Source: Riptortus pedestris
Taxonomy: Eukaryota; Arthropoda; Insecta; Hemiptera; Alydidae
DNA: 64,000 nucleotides
Direction: 5' to 3'
Assembly (NCBI GenBank): GCA_019009955.1
Contig: CM032233.1
Coordinates: forward strand, 14,884,501 to 14,948,500
A model generated the notes under the pieces. That model was not told the origin of the DNA. It did no database searches and worked only from the letters and a program-made list of their open reading frames with translations. Numbering within the stretch: position 1 is the first letter of the stretch; each line of letters begins with the position of its first letter. The position numbers and the translations under genes are program-made. Below are positions 33,289 through 44,913 of this stretch, in pieces.

Positions 33289-34119
33289 ACTTTAAATTAA
33301 GGAACTTTATGTTATAACTATGTATTTTATATGTGTATTATACCTTAAAATAGATGATGATACTTAATTTATGTTAATTAGTACTCTATTCAGCGATACG
33401 TCCCTTACTCTAACTTGTCTGCGAGTTGTTTGCCTTGACACAATGTTAAACATATATAAATGGTTATCCGATATCTCAAAAATGTGGGTGATAGAGACAG
33501 ACGGTTTGCATATTTTTAATCAGCATGCCTCAATGGTCTTAAAACATGTGTTGGATACCAAGATATCCCCCGAAAGTTGTTTTTTTGTTTATCAGTATTA
33601 TTAACCGGGATGTTTTCATTTTTTTAGTTTTCGGCCTTCAGAAATGATTATTGAGTAATACCATTATTTGAACCTTCTTGGTAAATCTCTTACACATTGT
33701 CAAAATGTGAGTAATATAATCATAGAACAATGAAGAGTTTGGAAAATAGCCCTGGAAGGGAAGTCATAATACTTATTGGATGTAGATATAAAACAGAATA
33801 AAAGTAAAACGAAATGACCCAGAAACCGCAAAAGACTATACATGCCCATGTCCTTGATAGATGTCTTATTTATATGCCCATCCCATTTTTGGCAATGATG
33901 AGATCTCGGCCAAAGCAAAATAAATATTTTATGGTATATAATACAGTATAGCATATATATTACATGTGTGTGTGTGTGTGTGCGTGCGTGTGATATCGTA
34001 TATAATACATATAAAGTATTATAGTATATTAAACATACAGGAAATAAATAACTCGCCAGTTTAAATGTTTTATAGTACACATGGCAGTATTTATAGTTAT
34101 GACCCAGTTTGGTTTGAGG
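33289..34119. other. No gene recognised
   Basis: AT-rich. A short HINE-like internal piece (TTTTTTTAGTTTTCGGCCTT) lies near 33600-33650 and a (GT)n run at about 33965-33990. Open frames here have no motifs. Confidence 0.4.
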
Positions 34120-34185
34120 ATGTTTGACGCCAGTTTTGAAAATCGCGTAGTCCTCAATATTACGATTTCCTTTAAGAGAAATCGG

Positions 34186-34190
<5 letters not shown>
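34120..34190 (-). mobile_element. HINE 5' fragment
   Basis: CCAGTTTTGAAAATCGCGTA, then a decayed ATTTCCTTTAAGAGAAATCG and GCTAAAA, followed by an A-homopolymer of about 33 bases. Confidence 0.65.
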
Positions 34191-34223
<33 letters not shown>

Positions 34224-34446
34224 AATAAAAATAAAACGACAGACGATAGTAACACGCCATTTTGTCACGCAAAGGGCAAATTTAGGGATCGTACATATTT
34301 CTGCAATCAATGGTTAAAAAAGTCATTGTACACTTCTGTTTCATGTACTTGCTGAATCGCTGGTATGTGGCTGCCATAAGGAACAGCGGGGGGGGGGAGG
34401 AGAGAAGGATATAAAAAATAAATAAATAAAATAAACAAAAATAACA

Positions 34447-34590
34447 AAGGACATCCCCGTAAGGGAAATTAACTATTGAGGTTGTACTCACTACGCGATT
34501 TTCGAAAATTTTCTTCAAGTATCCATAAATCCTATCTAGGTGATGACGAAAATGAGGTTCGTTCAAAACTATATAAAACATATTTGGACA
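34447..34590 (+). mobile_element. HINE 5' fragment
   Basis: CCGTAAGGGAAATTAACTAT, GAGGTTGTACTCACTACGCG, GTGATGACGAAAATGAGGTT and CGTTCAAAACTATATAAAA. Truncated in the microsatellite region. Confidence 0.75.
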
Positions 34591-34683
34591 TTTCGAGCTC
34601 AGCCCTTTGTAAACCCCAATCATCCGATTTTCACTATAATTACGATTTTCAACATGATTAAATATCTGATGTACAGCTTACAT

Positions 34684-34808
34684 TTTAGCATATTTCCCCT
34701 AAGGGAAATCAACTATTAAGGTCGTACGCATGATGCTATTTTCGAAATTTTTCTTCAAATGTCCATCGATCCTACCCAGGAGATGACGAAAATGAAGTCC
34801 GTTCTAAA

Positions 34809-34897
<89 letters not shown>

Positions 34898-35020
34898 TGT
34901 GTGTGTGTCTGTTACCACTCTAGCGGTCGCAATTTGAAAAATGTATAGTATGAGGCGAGGTGAGAGCACAAGTATGTTATACTTACTAGGACATGAGAAA
35001 TCTATACGTAACCGACTTTT
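34684..35020 (+). mobile_element. HINE, internally deleted
   Basis: TTTTAGCATATTTCCCCTAA, a long compound (TA)n(GT)n at about 34812-34910, then GTTACCACTCTAGCGGTCGC. After a deletion it keeps only the 3' tail TGAGAAATCTATACGTAACC-GACTTTT. Confidence 0.8.
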
Positions 35021-35034
35021 ACTTTCTTTTGCGA

Positions 35035-35150
35035 TACGATTAATACTAGGGGAGAACTAGAGAAAAGATGGTGAGTTGAGATCATAAGGATGACATATAG
35101 AAACTCGTGGGAAACGTGCTTAGTTCAGGCGCCGAAGACATTTTAAAGTT
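35035..35150 (+). mobile_element. HINE 3' fragment
   Basis: GGTGAGTTGAGATCATAAGG and CTCGTGGGAAACGTGCTTAG, then a decayed hairpin and GAAGACATTTT. Fourth module type. Confidence 0.55.
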
Positions 35151-35379
35151 CAAGAATGGTTTATATTTCCACAGCTGTCGGCAGACGTTGCAGATTATTT
35201 ATCTGGCTGAAGGTTCGCACGTCAACACCTCCCACGTCTAGAACTGGTCTCGGCCCCATCATATTTCCTTTGCTGCTCTTTTTATTTATTTCATTTTACT
35301 TCCCTTTTTAGAATGAGTATCTTTGACCGATATTTAATGCAAATTTATCCTTGTAACCCAACATTCGTACGAATTGCTA

Positions 35380-35786
35380 ACTGGGCCAGTTGGAGGGGAG
35401 GGAATATTTCGGAAATAGAAAATATTTCCGTTATTATGAGTCTGATCAAAAAATTATATGAAACCTATTTGTTGCAAACTTAATTAGCTTTAAATATAGT
35501 TAAATGTCATTTTTGTCTAGCTTGAATATAACCCGAGATAATCGCATTTCAGCCTTCAGTAAACCTCCACTCCTTCTCATGCCATATTTACATTATGTAG
35601 TTATATCATGGACCACTTTATTCGAGGTTAAATACCAAATATTGTCTCTGTTTTAAACAATTTCCCTTAAGGAAAGTCAGCTATTGAGGTTGTACTCATG
35701 TTGGGTTTTTCGAAAAACTTTCTTCAAATGTCCATCGACCCTACCCAGGAGATCATACAAATGAGGTCCGTTCAAAATCTTATATA

Positions 35787-35866
<80 letters not shown>

Positions 35867-36004
35867 TCTGTTAACGCTCTAGCGGTAGCAATTTCGGTCT
35901 GTTCGACCCTACCCAGGAGATCATACAAATGAGGTCCGTTCAAAATCTTATATATGTCTATCTATCTATCTATCTATCTATCAATCTATCTATCTATCTA
36001 TCTA

Positions 36005-36057
<53 letters not shown>

Positions 36058-36837
36058 GTTAACGCTCTCGCGGTAGCAATTTCTGTCTGCACGTCACCAA
36101 ACTCGATATTTAAACGTTTTATGAAAAAATTACGATCAAGAGATTTAGAGGAGCAGAATTTAAAATTTTTTAAATATCTTTGTTGTTATGCATCGAATCG
36201 AATTTTTTGCTAATATAATTTCTATAAATGTTGATATACACATGTTTTCTCTATACTGAATATTAACCGAGATACCAAGATATTCCATATTTTTGTTTTC
36301 GGACTTTAGTAAACCCCCACTCCTACTCATATCATATTAACAATTAGCTGTTACTTCATTCCAAGGTTAAATACCGAAGATGGTTTTCATTGAACTATTA
36401 CTTTGTGCGACACATGCAAATACATCGTGTGATGACAATTAAGATTTTTCGTTCTTTATTCGAAAATATTTATTTGATCTATACCATGTTCAATATTTAG
36501 CCGCTATCATCAACACTAAATATCATATTTGTCATTGGCTGAAACCGGACTTGGGATTGGGATTTTAGAGAGGGGGTTAGAAAATCAAAATATCTCCGTT
36601 ATTAAGACTGGAATCGTAAAATGTTATAGCACTAATCTTGTTAAATTTTTGATTTTCTTTTCTTTTCTTTTTTAGTTATTCGTACCTCTTCGTTTTCTAC
36701 CCTCAGTAGCCCCACTCCTTCTAATCATCGGATTTTTATATATAAATAGAGAATAGGTGGTGATATCTGATCACAAGTGTTATACCAGCACTTGGGAAAT
36801 CTGCTTAGTTTATGCAGCCCCCGAGTGACGGACTTTT
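35380..36837 (+). mobile_element. HINE inside HINE
   Basis: 35380-35650 is internal HINE sequence in forward orientation (GGCCAGTTGGAGGGGAGGGA to AGGTTAAATACCAAATATTG). At about 35653 a second forward copy begins (AATTTCCCTTAAGGAAAGTC) and runs to GGGAAATCTGCTTAGTTTAT, GCAGCCCCCGAGTGACGGAC at 36837, with the fourth module type. The nested copy includes the tandem duplication at 35747-36090. Confidence 0.75.
35747..36090. repeat. Tandem duplication of the HINE microsatellite region
   Basis: GACCCTACCCAGGAGATCAT through GTCCGTTCAAAATCTTATAT occurs at about 35747 and about 35904. Each is followed by an (ATCT)n run, a (TA)n run and GTTAACGCTCTxGCGGTAGC. Confidence 0.9.
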
Positions 36838-37059
36838 TATCCTAATTGTAACCCTATGAGAGGTCATTTATTTGAGTACACGTTCTATTGTCAAGTGGCA
36901 TATTTCATGTTTAAATACATTTTTACAATATTCACAATTTAATGGATTATTATCATAAAATTAAAAAATAAAATAAAATTATGAAATCAACGAGATAAAA
37001 TAAATTAATAAGAGAAATTGAAAAATACATTTAAATTCAACCGATGTTAAGGGTTTTCT

Positions 37060-37680
37060 CTTCTTTAATTTGCGAGTCTATGTGAGACAAAATATTTTAT
37101 ATTATACCCGTAATTCTCATTCCTCATAATCAACTACAACAAACCTTAGTTTCCAAATACGTTCGCGGGCCGCTTTTAAAAGTAGTGCATTTTAAAGTAG
37201 TGCTCATAATTTTTAACGATAGATATCAAACATGAAATTATAACGACAATGTAATTATAATACAATTTATTAAAATAACAAAATTAAACGAAAAAAATAG
37301 GTACAGCATTATAATTAAATCGTAAAATTTTGAATTACTACAATAAACGAAAGTTAAACAGCGATACCGAAATCAATGAGCTTGAATTCGGGAAACTAAT
37401 CCATCGATATTTGGATTAATTCCACTGATACAAAGGTGTAAAGAATTTTCCAAATTATCCTCACTCAGCCTTGTACGATGTTTTGGTTTATTAACTTTTA
37501 TCAATGAAAAGAACTGTTAGCATTTATAAGTACTGCCAAACGCACAAATCTCTCCTCATATTCCTTATTTGGAGTAAGTAGTGTAATATTTTTGTTTAAT
37601 TGGGTTTTTCAAAATGTCTCACGGGGCGAATCAAACCTTACCGCAGGCCGATGGTTGCCCACTAATGCAATAGATTATCA
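37060..37680 (-). pseudogene. hAT-type transposase C-terminal relic (copy b)
   Basis: Minus-strand counterpart of 89-612. Translation at about 37370-37510 gives SVDKxxHRTRLSEDNLENSL-like sequence leading to CISGINPNIDGLVSRIQAH. Intact flanking block AACCCAATTAAACAAAAATA/TTACACTAC near 37590 is the unoccupied form of the site filled by a HINE at 61645-62287. Several stops; not functional. Confidence 0.65.
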
Positions 37681-37789
37681 AGATCAATCGAGAATATAAT
37701 GTATTTTTGCTACATCCATTTCTATACTTTTGATCAATTTCATGAGCTCTTTATTATATTTATCAAATAATATATGAGGTGGTTCTGGT

Positions 37790-38100
37790 TGATTACTACT
37801 TTTAGAATAATTTTCATTATTAAATTTGATCTATTTTAATTATATGTAGAGCAGTCATAGAGTATATGTAAACAAGTTTGTGTTGTCTTTGTGTGGAAAA
37901 TATATTTGTTAAATCTTGTTAAATAATGTCCTGTCTGTCCATGTTCCGTTAGAAATTGTGTGCATTTGTGATGGTGGTTGGTCTTAATTGTGTTGTAGTG
38001 ATGAGTTATATGTGGAATGTATTGGCGTAGATGTAAGATTTGTTACATCTTGGATTGAGCTAAATCATCTTTTTTTGATGATTAGTATTAGGTCATAAAT
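37790..38100 (-). pseudogene. LINE C-terminal fragment (R1/I-like pattern)
   Basis: Minus strand reads CTQFLTEHGQTGHYLTRFNK, then YIFHTKTTQTCLHILYDCS. It resembles the LTGHGxFxxYLxRF...C...ETxxHxLxxCP segment near the C-terminus of R1-related non-LTR retrotransposons. The first Cys of the usual knuckle is lost and the frame is interrupted upstream. Clade assignment is tentative. Confidence 0.5.
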
Positions 38101-38587
38101 CAAACAACGAGCAACTGTCGATAGAAATAGTAAACTCATTGTCTACACGTTTGTCTTCTCGGGGGCGAATGAAGTGGATTGGTTCCCCTCTAATCGGAGC
38201 TGGAATGGGAGCTGTCGGGGTGTAAACAGGCAAAGGCTGGAGCTGCGTGGGCAGTTGGCCCGAACTAATCGGCTCACACGATGACGAAGTACAACTTCCA
38301 TGAACGAAACCCTCCTCGGGTAGGCCTCAAAGAGGACCCAAGAAAAGGAAAAAAAACGAAGGAAACTCCCAAAAGGAGGAGCGTAGCATAATAAAGCATA
38401 TTGAGAGCGTAGTAAGAGCTGTAGGGCTGATTCCCACAGATCTAACTAGCCTAGTTCACCTCCTCACGCCCTTTCTTTAGTCACTCACCTCCTATCATCT
38501 GAGTCTTAGAGAAATCAAATGGAGCACGCTTAAACTTCAAATAATAGACACTCTAGAACGAGCACTTACAGACCAACGTACAGGACA
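38101..38587. other. No gene recognised
   Basis: Less AT-rich than its surroundings, with the short reading IKHIESVVRAVGLIPTDLTS and TLKLQIIDTLERAL on the plus strand. It could be a decayed retroelement ORF; not assignable. Confidence 0.35.
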
Positions 38588-38950
38588 CAAAAGTCCGTCA
38601 CGCAGGGGCTGCGTAAACTAAAAAGATTTCCCACGTGAAGTTTTAATAAAATTTTACCCAGATTTAATAAAAATGCAAATAACTCGGTTAATATTCAAGA
38701 TAGAATAAATGTATATAACAATATTTATAGCAAATTTAACTTTCAATACGATTGATTCTGTACAATTTTTCGATTCGACATACAGTAACGGAGATATTTT
38801 GAATTTTCGAAAATCCTCACCTCTAACCCCCCCCTCCCACTGGTCCGATTTCAGCCGTTAACGAACTTGATCTTCTTTTTTACATAAAACGACTAAATAT
38901 TGAGTTTGGTAACGATCAAACAAAAATTGCGACCGCTAGAGCGGTAACAG

Positions 38951-39008
<58 letters not shown>

Positions 39009-39132
39009 TTTTTAACGGACCTCATTTTTGTCATCTACTAGGTAGGATCGATGGACATTTGAAGAAAAATTTCAAAAATTCCGTCATTAGTACAACCTCA
39101 ATAGCTGATTTCCCTTAAGGGAAATCTGCTAA
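38588..39132 (-). mobile_element. HINE, full length with shortened short-type module
   Basis: AAAGTCCGTCACGCAGGGGC to TTCCCTTAAGGGAAATCTGC, TAAT. (TA)n of about 24 units at 38956-39004. Confidence 0.85.
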
Positions 39133-39237
39133 TAGACTAACACATTCATATCTTATGAGCAGGGAAGATGAGCCAATATGTCGCAACTGCAACTGGACGG
39201 TGACTGTAAAACACCTATCAACCGACTGCACTCAAGT
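39133..39237 (+). pseudogene. LINE RNase H tail fragment
   Basis: Reads RLTHSYLMSREDEPICRNCN, then WTVTVKHLSTDCTQV. This is the end of the RNase H domain of I-type LINEs (RxTHxxLM...PxCxxC...LTVxHxLxxC). Only 105 bp, exactly between two HINEs. Confidence 0.7.
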
Positions 39238-39560
39238 AATAAAGTCCATCACGCAGGGGCTGCGTAAAATAAGCAGATTATCCACGTGCTGGCATAACAT
39301 ACATAAAATCTTAATTGATGGCGTCATCACCCTACGAATTTGCATGTATCTCGCATAATAAAGGTATTTTAAAAACAATATTTGGTATATAAGATTAGAA
39401 TAAAGTGGTTCACGGTATAACAGATTATTGTTAAGATGGCGGAAGTGGGATTTTTCTTAAGGATAAAAAATGAAAAACTCCAAATCTCCGTTAATATTCA
39501 TGATAGAGAAAATAATGTACTCGTATATCACAACATTTATAGGTAATTTAATTTCCAATC
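39238..39560 (-). mobile_element. HINE 3' part
   Basis: AAAGTCCATCACGCAGGGGC, GCAGATTATCCACGTGCTGG, CATGTATCTCGCATAATAAA, then GATAGAGAAAATAATGTA. No 5' end. Confidence 0.8.
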
Positions 39561-39774
39561 ATTTTTTTTTATTTAATGGTGTCTGTTGCATGCTGCAATA
39601 TTGCCATATTTGAGCTGGGATAGCATCCGATAGGGCTGATTGGTGTGTATATTTAATTCATTTGATTATTTATTTATTTTTCTCCTTCTCCCATTTTTTA
39701 ATAAATTCATTGAGTGCCGTGAGACTGGCATCATATTTAACGAGCTCTATATCTGGGTCGTAGTTATATCAATC

Positions 39775-40274
39775 CTTGGACATCCCTCCACTCCTACTCA
39801 TGCCACATAAACAATGCTCTCTTATATAAAAAGTCCGTCACGCAGGGGCTGCCTAGACTAAGCAGATTTAGAGAATAGAGAAATTTCACGAGAGCCGAGC
39901 AATCAAGGAAACGGCCTAACTAGTTTTTGGCTGGAAAGTCACTCACGTCCGTTAGCCGCCCACATTTAATAAAAATGCAATTACCTCAGTTAATATTCAA
40001 GATGTAATGAAAAAACGTAAATGTAAATGTTGAAATGTATAGAAAAATATTTATAGTAAATTTAATTTGCAATAAGATTGATTCTGTACAATGTTTCCAA
40101 CATACAGTAACGGAGATATTTTGATTTTTCGAAAATCCTCCCCTCTAAACCCCCTCCCTTCCAGTGGCCCGATTTTAGCCGTTAACGAACTTGGTCTTTC
40201 TTTTTACATAAAACGACTAAATATCGCGTTTGGTAACGATCAAACAAAAATTGCGACCGCTAGAGCGTTAACAG

Positions 40275-40338
<64 letters not shown>

Positions 40339-40938
40339 TTTTGAACGGACCTCATTTTCGTCATCTCCTAGGTAGGATCGATGGACATTTGAAGAAAAAA
40401 GTCGAAAATTCCGTCATGAGTACAACCTCAATAGCTAATTTCCCTTAAGGGAAATCTGCTAATAAATCACATTATTCGAAGCTGAAACACCTTTTTTTTT
40501 TTCCCAAGAGACCTTTATTATACGATATACATGCAATGTTGTTCTCCTGACACCCCCCCCCCTCCCCCGTCTTAAGTTCTTGTACTACTACATTATTTGA
40601 TTTATTGGGATCAAAATTATTCCGATTCATTATATATTACAGTACTAGATATAGTAAATAGTTTTCGATAAAATTAATATGTTATATTCTGATATATTTC
40701 AGTAATTGTTTTTCATTCCGGTGAGAGGTTGGCAGACCTGTTTGTTTACATTTCAGACGCAATCCCGTCGGGAGTTTATTTAAATTGACTGAAAGATTTT
40801 TTTTTAACCGTTTGTATTTATTCACTTAATATTAACAGTGGTGGTGAGTTATGTATATGTATGTATGTATATTTATCTATTGTTAAGTTTCACAAGGGAA
40901 ATTTGCTTAGTTTACGCAGTTCCTGCGTGACGAACTTT
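39775..40938 (+). mobile_element. HINE long-type 3' part, split by a nested reverse HINE
   Basis: CATCCCTCCACTCCTACTCA, TGCCACATAAACAATGCTCT then resumes at 40463 with TCACATTATTCGAAGCTGAA, the TTCATTCCGGTGAGAGGTTG block and the 3' end TTTACGCAGTTCCTGCGTGA. Intact copies (e.g. near 42595) read through the junction without a break. Confidence 0.8.
39828..40462 (-). mobile_element. HINE, full length, short module type, nested
   Basis: AAAAAGTCCGTCACGCAGGG to TTAAGGGAAATCTGCTAATA. (TA)n at about 40280-40335, roughly 28 units. Confidence 0.85.
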
Positions 40939-40942
40939 TTAA

Positions 40943-41244
40943 TGTACGGTGTCTAAAAGTGGGGGTGTGCTGTTGGCTGAAAACTACAAAACACCATTAT
41001 CTAGGTTATTATTGAAGATACAGAGAACATGTGTATTACAACGTGTATAGAACATTAATGTTGCAATAAGAAGGGTTCTTGCAATTTTTCGTCACGGAAA
41101 TGTTTTGAATTTTTGAAATTACACCGCCCCACTAGTTCCATTTCAGCCATAAATGAACGTTACCTTTATTTCTATTTAAAACGATTAAATATCCAGTTTG
41201 GTATCGAAATAACAAAAATTGAGACCGCTAGAGCGGCAAAAGAC

Positions 41245-41281
<37 letters not shown>

Positions 41282-41440
41282 AGTGTGTGTGTGTGTGTGA
41301 GAGAGAGTGTGTGCGTGCGTAATTTTGAATGGACCTCATTTTCGTCATCTCCTGAGTAGGATCGATGGCATTTGAACTTACCGAATATCGCGTCATGAGT
41401 ACAACCTCAATAGCTGATGTACCCTTTGGTACTCTAGAAC
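40943..41440 (-). mobile_element. HINE 5' part
   Basis: GTGTGCTGTTGGCTGAAAAC through AGCCATAAATGAACG. Compound (TA)n(TG)n with GA interruptions at about 41247-41318. Ends CTCAATAGCTGATGTACCC. Confidence 0.75.
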
Positions 41441-41970
41441 ACACGTCCTTCCTATTGGGATTTAGCTGAAATGCCATGCAAAGTGTATCGAGATGTATAT
41501 AATGCACATGTAAAATTCAAAATATGAGAGCATTAGTTGTAGAATGAAATCTACTGTCGTGTCCTCGACTCGGCTATTACAGAAATAACTAATAATAAAA
41601 TAGACAAAAGAATCATCCTTTGAATGCTGATGCTCCTAACAAGTTTGGCCACACACCAAATGTCCTTGTTCTAGTCTAGGAGCTTTTGAAGTTCTTCCTT
41701 CAGTCTACCTCAAACGTTTTGATGTTGGCACTTACTACCTCTTTCAAAGTAGATATTACTTTTTAAAAATCAGAATTCATTGACTAATGAATACAGTTTT
41801 TAACGCCACATTTCAGTTGATTTAAGGCATCGGCTTTGTTTCAAATTTATAAATGTCAAATTTTGGAGCCAATATTTTAAGTTTTCACACTTGCAAAAGG
41901 ACCTATACATGTTTTATTAAATTGTTGTTTATGAGTTAGCACGATTAAAAAATTAAACAAATATACAAAT
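41441..41970. other. No gene recognised
   Basis: AT-rich, no known repeat family from this window and no supported ORF. Confidence 0.45.
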
Positions 41971-42104
41971 TTTATCAGATTTCCCTTAAGGGAGATCACC
42001 TATTGAGGTCGTACTTATGACGCAGTTTCCAAAATTTTTTTTCAAATGTCCATCGACCCTGCCTAAGAGATGGCGAAAATGAGCTCCGTTCAGAATTGAA
42101 TATA

Positions 42105-42160
<56 letters not shown>

Positions 42161-42233
42161 GAATTCTCATCTTCCTTTTTACATAAAACGACTAAATGTC
42201 GAGTTTGGTAACAATCAAACAATAGCGGTAACA

Positions 42234-42286
<53 letters not shown>

Positions 42287-42776
42287 TTCAGTCACTCTAG
42301 ATTTAGTCGATTTATGTAAAAAGGAAGATCAAGTTTGTTAATGGCTGAAATCGGACCAAAGAGAGAGAGAGAGAGAGAGGAGGGTTTAAAGGGGGAGAAT
42401 TTTGGAAATTCGAAAAATCTCCGTTACTATAAGTCGGATCGAGAAAGTGTATAGAATAAATCTTATTGCAAATTAAATGTCCTATAATTATTGTTATCTT
42501 CATTTACTCTCTAACTTGAATATTTACCGAGATATTTCAATTTTTCAGTTTTCAGTAAACCCCCATTTCTATTCGTGTTATATAAACAATACACTCTGTT
42601 GTATAATAAACCACATTATTCGAAGCTTAAACACCATTTTAGCAGATTTCCCTTAAGGGAAATCAGCTATTGAGGTCGTACTCATGACGCGAGTTTCGAA
42701 AAATTTCTGCAAATGTCCATCAATCCTACCCAGGAGATGACGAAAATGAGGTCCGTTCAAAATAATATATATATAC

Positions 42777-42814
<38 letters not shown>

Positions 42815-43706
42815 ATATATATATATTTGTCTGTTAACGCTCTAGCGGTCGCAATTTTCGTTTGATCGTTACCAAACTCGATATTTAATCGTTTTATGCA
42901 AAAATAAAGATCAAGTTCGTTAATGGCTGAAATCGGACCAGTGGGAGGGGGGGTTTAGAGGGGAGGATTTTCGAAAATTCGACACATCTCCGTTAATATA
43001 CGTCGGATCAATAGATTATATAGAACCAATCTTATTGCAAATTGCATTTACTATAAATAATGTTATATACATTTATTCTGTATCTTGAATATTAACGGAG
43101 ATATTTGCATTTTTCTGTTTTCAGCTTCTGAGATGAGAACTTCGGGTCTAGTCGTGAGTTTCCGTCAAGAGCTAGGTCGGGCCGTTCCCGTAACTGTTCG
43201 ACTCTCTATTCTGAAATTTCTCAATTGTTAAACTTCACGTGGGAAATCTGCTTAGTTTACGCAGCCCCTGCGTGGTGGACTTTTTTTGTTTCAAGAGACC
43301 TTTATTATTCGGATTACATGCAAATTTGTTCTTGTGACCCCCCCCCCCCGTCTTAAGTTCTTGTACTACTAAAATTTGTTTGATTGAGATAAAATTTATT
43401 CTGATTCATAAATAGTAATTTCGTAAATAGTTTTCAATAAAATATATTTCACTAATTTTATTTCTTTCCTGTCTAGAATATTTCTGTCTGTCTATTCAGC
43501 TCCAGGCAAGAGGTTGGCTGGCCTGTTTGTGGCGCTTTCCGTTGTAGAGGTTATTAACTTGTAAATTGAGTGGAAAGATTTCTCATTACCGTTTGTATAA
43601 ATTCGCTTAATATTAACGGCGGTGTTACCAGTATACAGATTTATCTATTGTAAACCTCCACGTGGGAAATCGGCTTAATTTACACCACACCTGCTTGACG
43701 GACTTT
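41971..43706 (+). mobile_element. HINE, outer long-type copy split by a nested HINE
   Basis: 5' end TTTTATCAGATTTCCCTTAA. An inverted duplicate of the microsatellite core at about 42085-42300 with two (TA)n runs. Then AAGTTTGTTAATGGCTGAAA onwards to AAGCTTAAACACCA at 42636. It resumes at 43286 (GTTTCAAGAGACCTTTATTA) and ends TGCTTGACGGACTTTTAC at 43706. Confidence 0.8.
42637..43285 (+). mobile_element. HINE, full length, short module type, nested
   Basis: TTTTAGCAGATTTCCCTTAA to GAAATCTGCTTAGTTTACGC, AGCCCCTGCGTGGTGGAC. Inserted in a T-run of the outer copy. Confidence 0.85.
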
Positions 43707-44094
43707 TACTTTTTTATACGGGCAACACATTTAACTCAGAAATTATAAAGTTCGTAAAAAGTTATCCAAAGTTATTACAAGTATAAAAATGAATGTTTAA
43801 TCCATAAAAATAAATTACTAGTAATAATTTTTCATAGGGCTAACAATAAATGGTTCCATCCGAACGGAAAGATAGGGCGGGATAGAGACGGGAGGAGACT
43901 GACAATCCTTCCTCATAAAATTTACATTTTTTTTTTCTCCAAACCCTTGGACTGGTCCGAGTGAGAGGTGGATTACCACTAGGCCAGTGTTGAAACGGAC
44001 ATTAGAGGGCCACTAATCTAGTCTCGAATATAGCTAGTCCACCGTAAGTTCTACTTCTTTTTTATTATTTATTTTACAAAGGGATATATATAGT
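43707..44094. other. No gene recognised; possible tRNA-like SINE piece
   Basis: On the minus strand at about 43935-43990, TGGCCTAGTGGTAATCCACC matches a tRNA A-box (TGGCNNAGTGG). It is followed by GGTTTGGAGAAAAAA in place of a B-box and a poly-A run. Too decayed to call confidently. Confidence 0.3.
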
Positions 44095-44440
44095 TTTCGA
44101 GCCAATTGTATTAATACAAGACTGAAACTTGGTGTGCACAATTGTGACCCTTAAAGAATCTTTTCAGTCCATATTCAACCTCATAACCTTCTCCAGTACT
44201 TCTCCATAACTTTGAAATTTCCAATGGAATGCCTTACTTTTTATGGCGGATTCTTGACGAAAATCAAATCCTAAATCGAGTTTACATCGGTGAATTTTTC
44301 AATTTGACGCGTCATATGGCTTTATCTTCACAAACGGCACGTTTTATTGAAAAATGCTCCGACATAAAAGTTGTAGTCACCCAAAATTATCTTTGAAATA
44401 AATCTACGGGAAAAGAACGGATTCTGAAATGAAAACAATA
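44095..44440. repeat. Interspersed repeat X, copy 2, uninterrupted
   Basis: ACTTGGTGTGCACAATTG, CTCATAACCTTCTCCAGTAC, AAATCGAGTTTACATCGGTG, TTTTATTGAAAAATGCTCCG, ACGGATTCTGAAATGAAAAC. Provides the empty sites for the HINE at 16163 and the TIR element at 17163. Confidence 0.75.
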
Positions 44441-44465
44441 AATTGATTTGGGATTTTTATTTATT

Positions 44466-44905
44466 GGAGTTCAAGAGACCATTATTGTGCGAGATAAAAG
44501 CAAATTCGATGCGTGATGAAGTCATGAGCTAAGATCTTACGTTATTAACTCGAAAATGTTTATTTAATCTTTACGATACTCACTATTTAACTGTCAACCC
44601 CTAAAATCATATTTGTTATTGGCCTGGACCTAGTGAGAGGTGGGGGGTACGAAGATTCACAAATATCTCCGTTTTAAGGAGTTGGATCGCAAGTGTTATT
44701 GAACCAATCTTGTTAAGCTATTGACGGTCTACAATTTTTGTTCTATGCATTTCAAATACTAATCGAGTTATTCGTACTTTCTTGTTCTCAGCCTTTAATA
44801 ACCCGCACCTTATCTGGTCTTCGGTTTTTACATTGAAATAGAAGATATGTGATGAGATGAGATCACAAGGGTGCTATAGTCCCAGGAAGGAAGGAAGTCA
44901 GGTTA
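44466..44905 (+). mobile_element. HINE internal part, fourth module type
   Basis: GTTCAAGAGACCATTATTGT, AATCATATTTGTTATTGGCC, GATGAGATGAGATCACAAGG. No ends. Confidence 0.7.
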
Positions 44906-44913
44906 ATTGGGCC

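Noticed and set aside
33700..34310. Overlapping minus-strand frames of 126 and 93 codons
   Set aside because: Composed of low-complexity sequence ((GT)n giving THTHTH, poly-A giving FFFFF); no domain pattern.
43935..43990. tRNA gene on the minus strand
   Set aside because: An A-box-like TGGCCTAGTGG is present but no B-box, no acceptor pairing and a poly-A run follow; at most a decayed SINE head.
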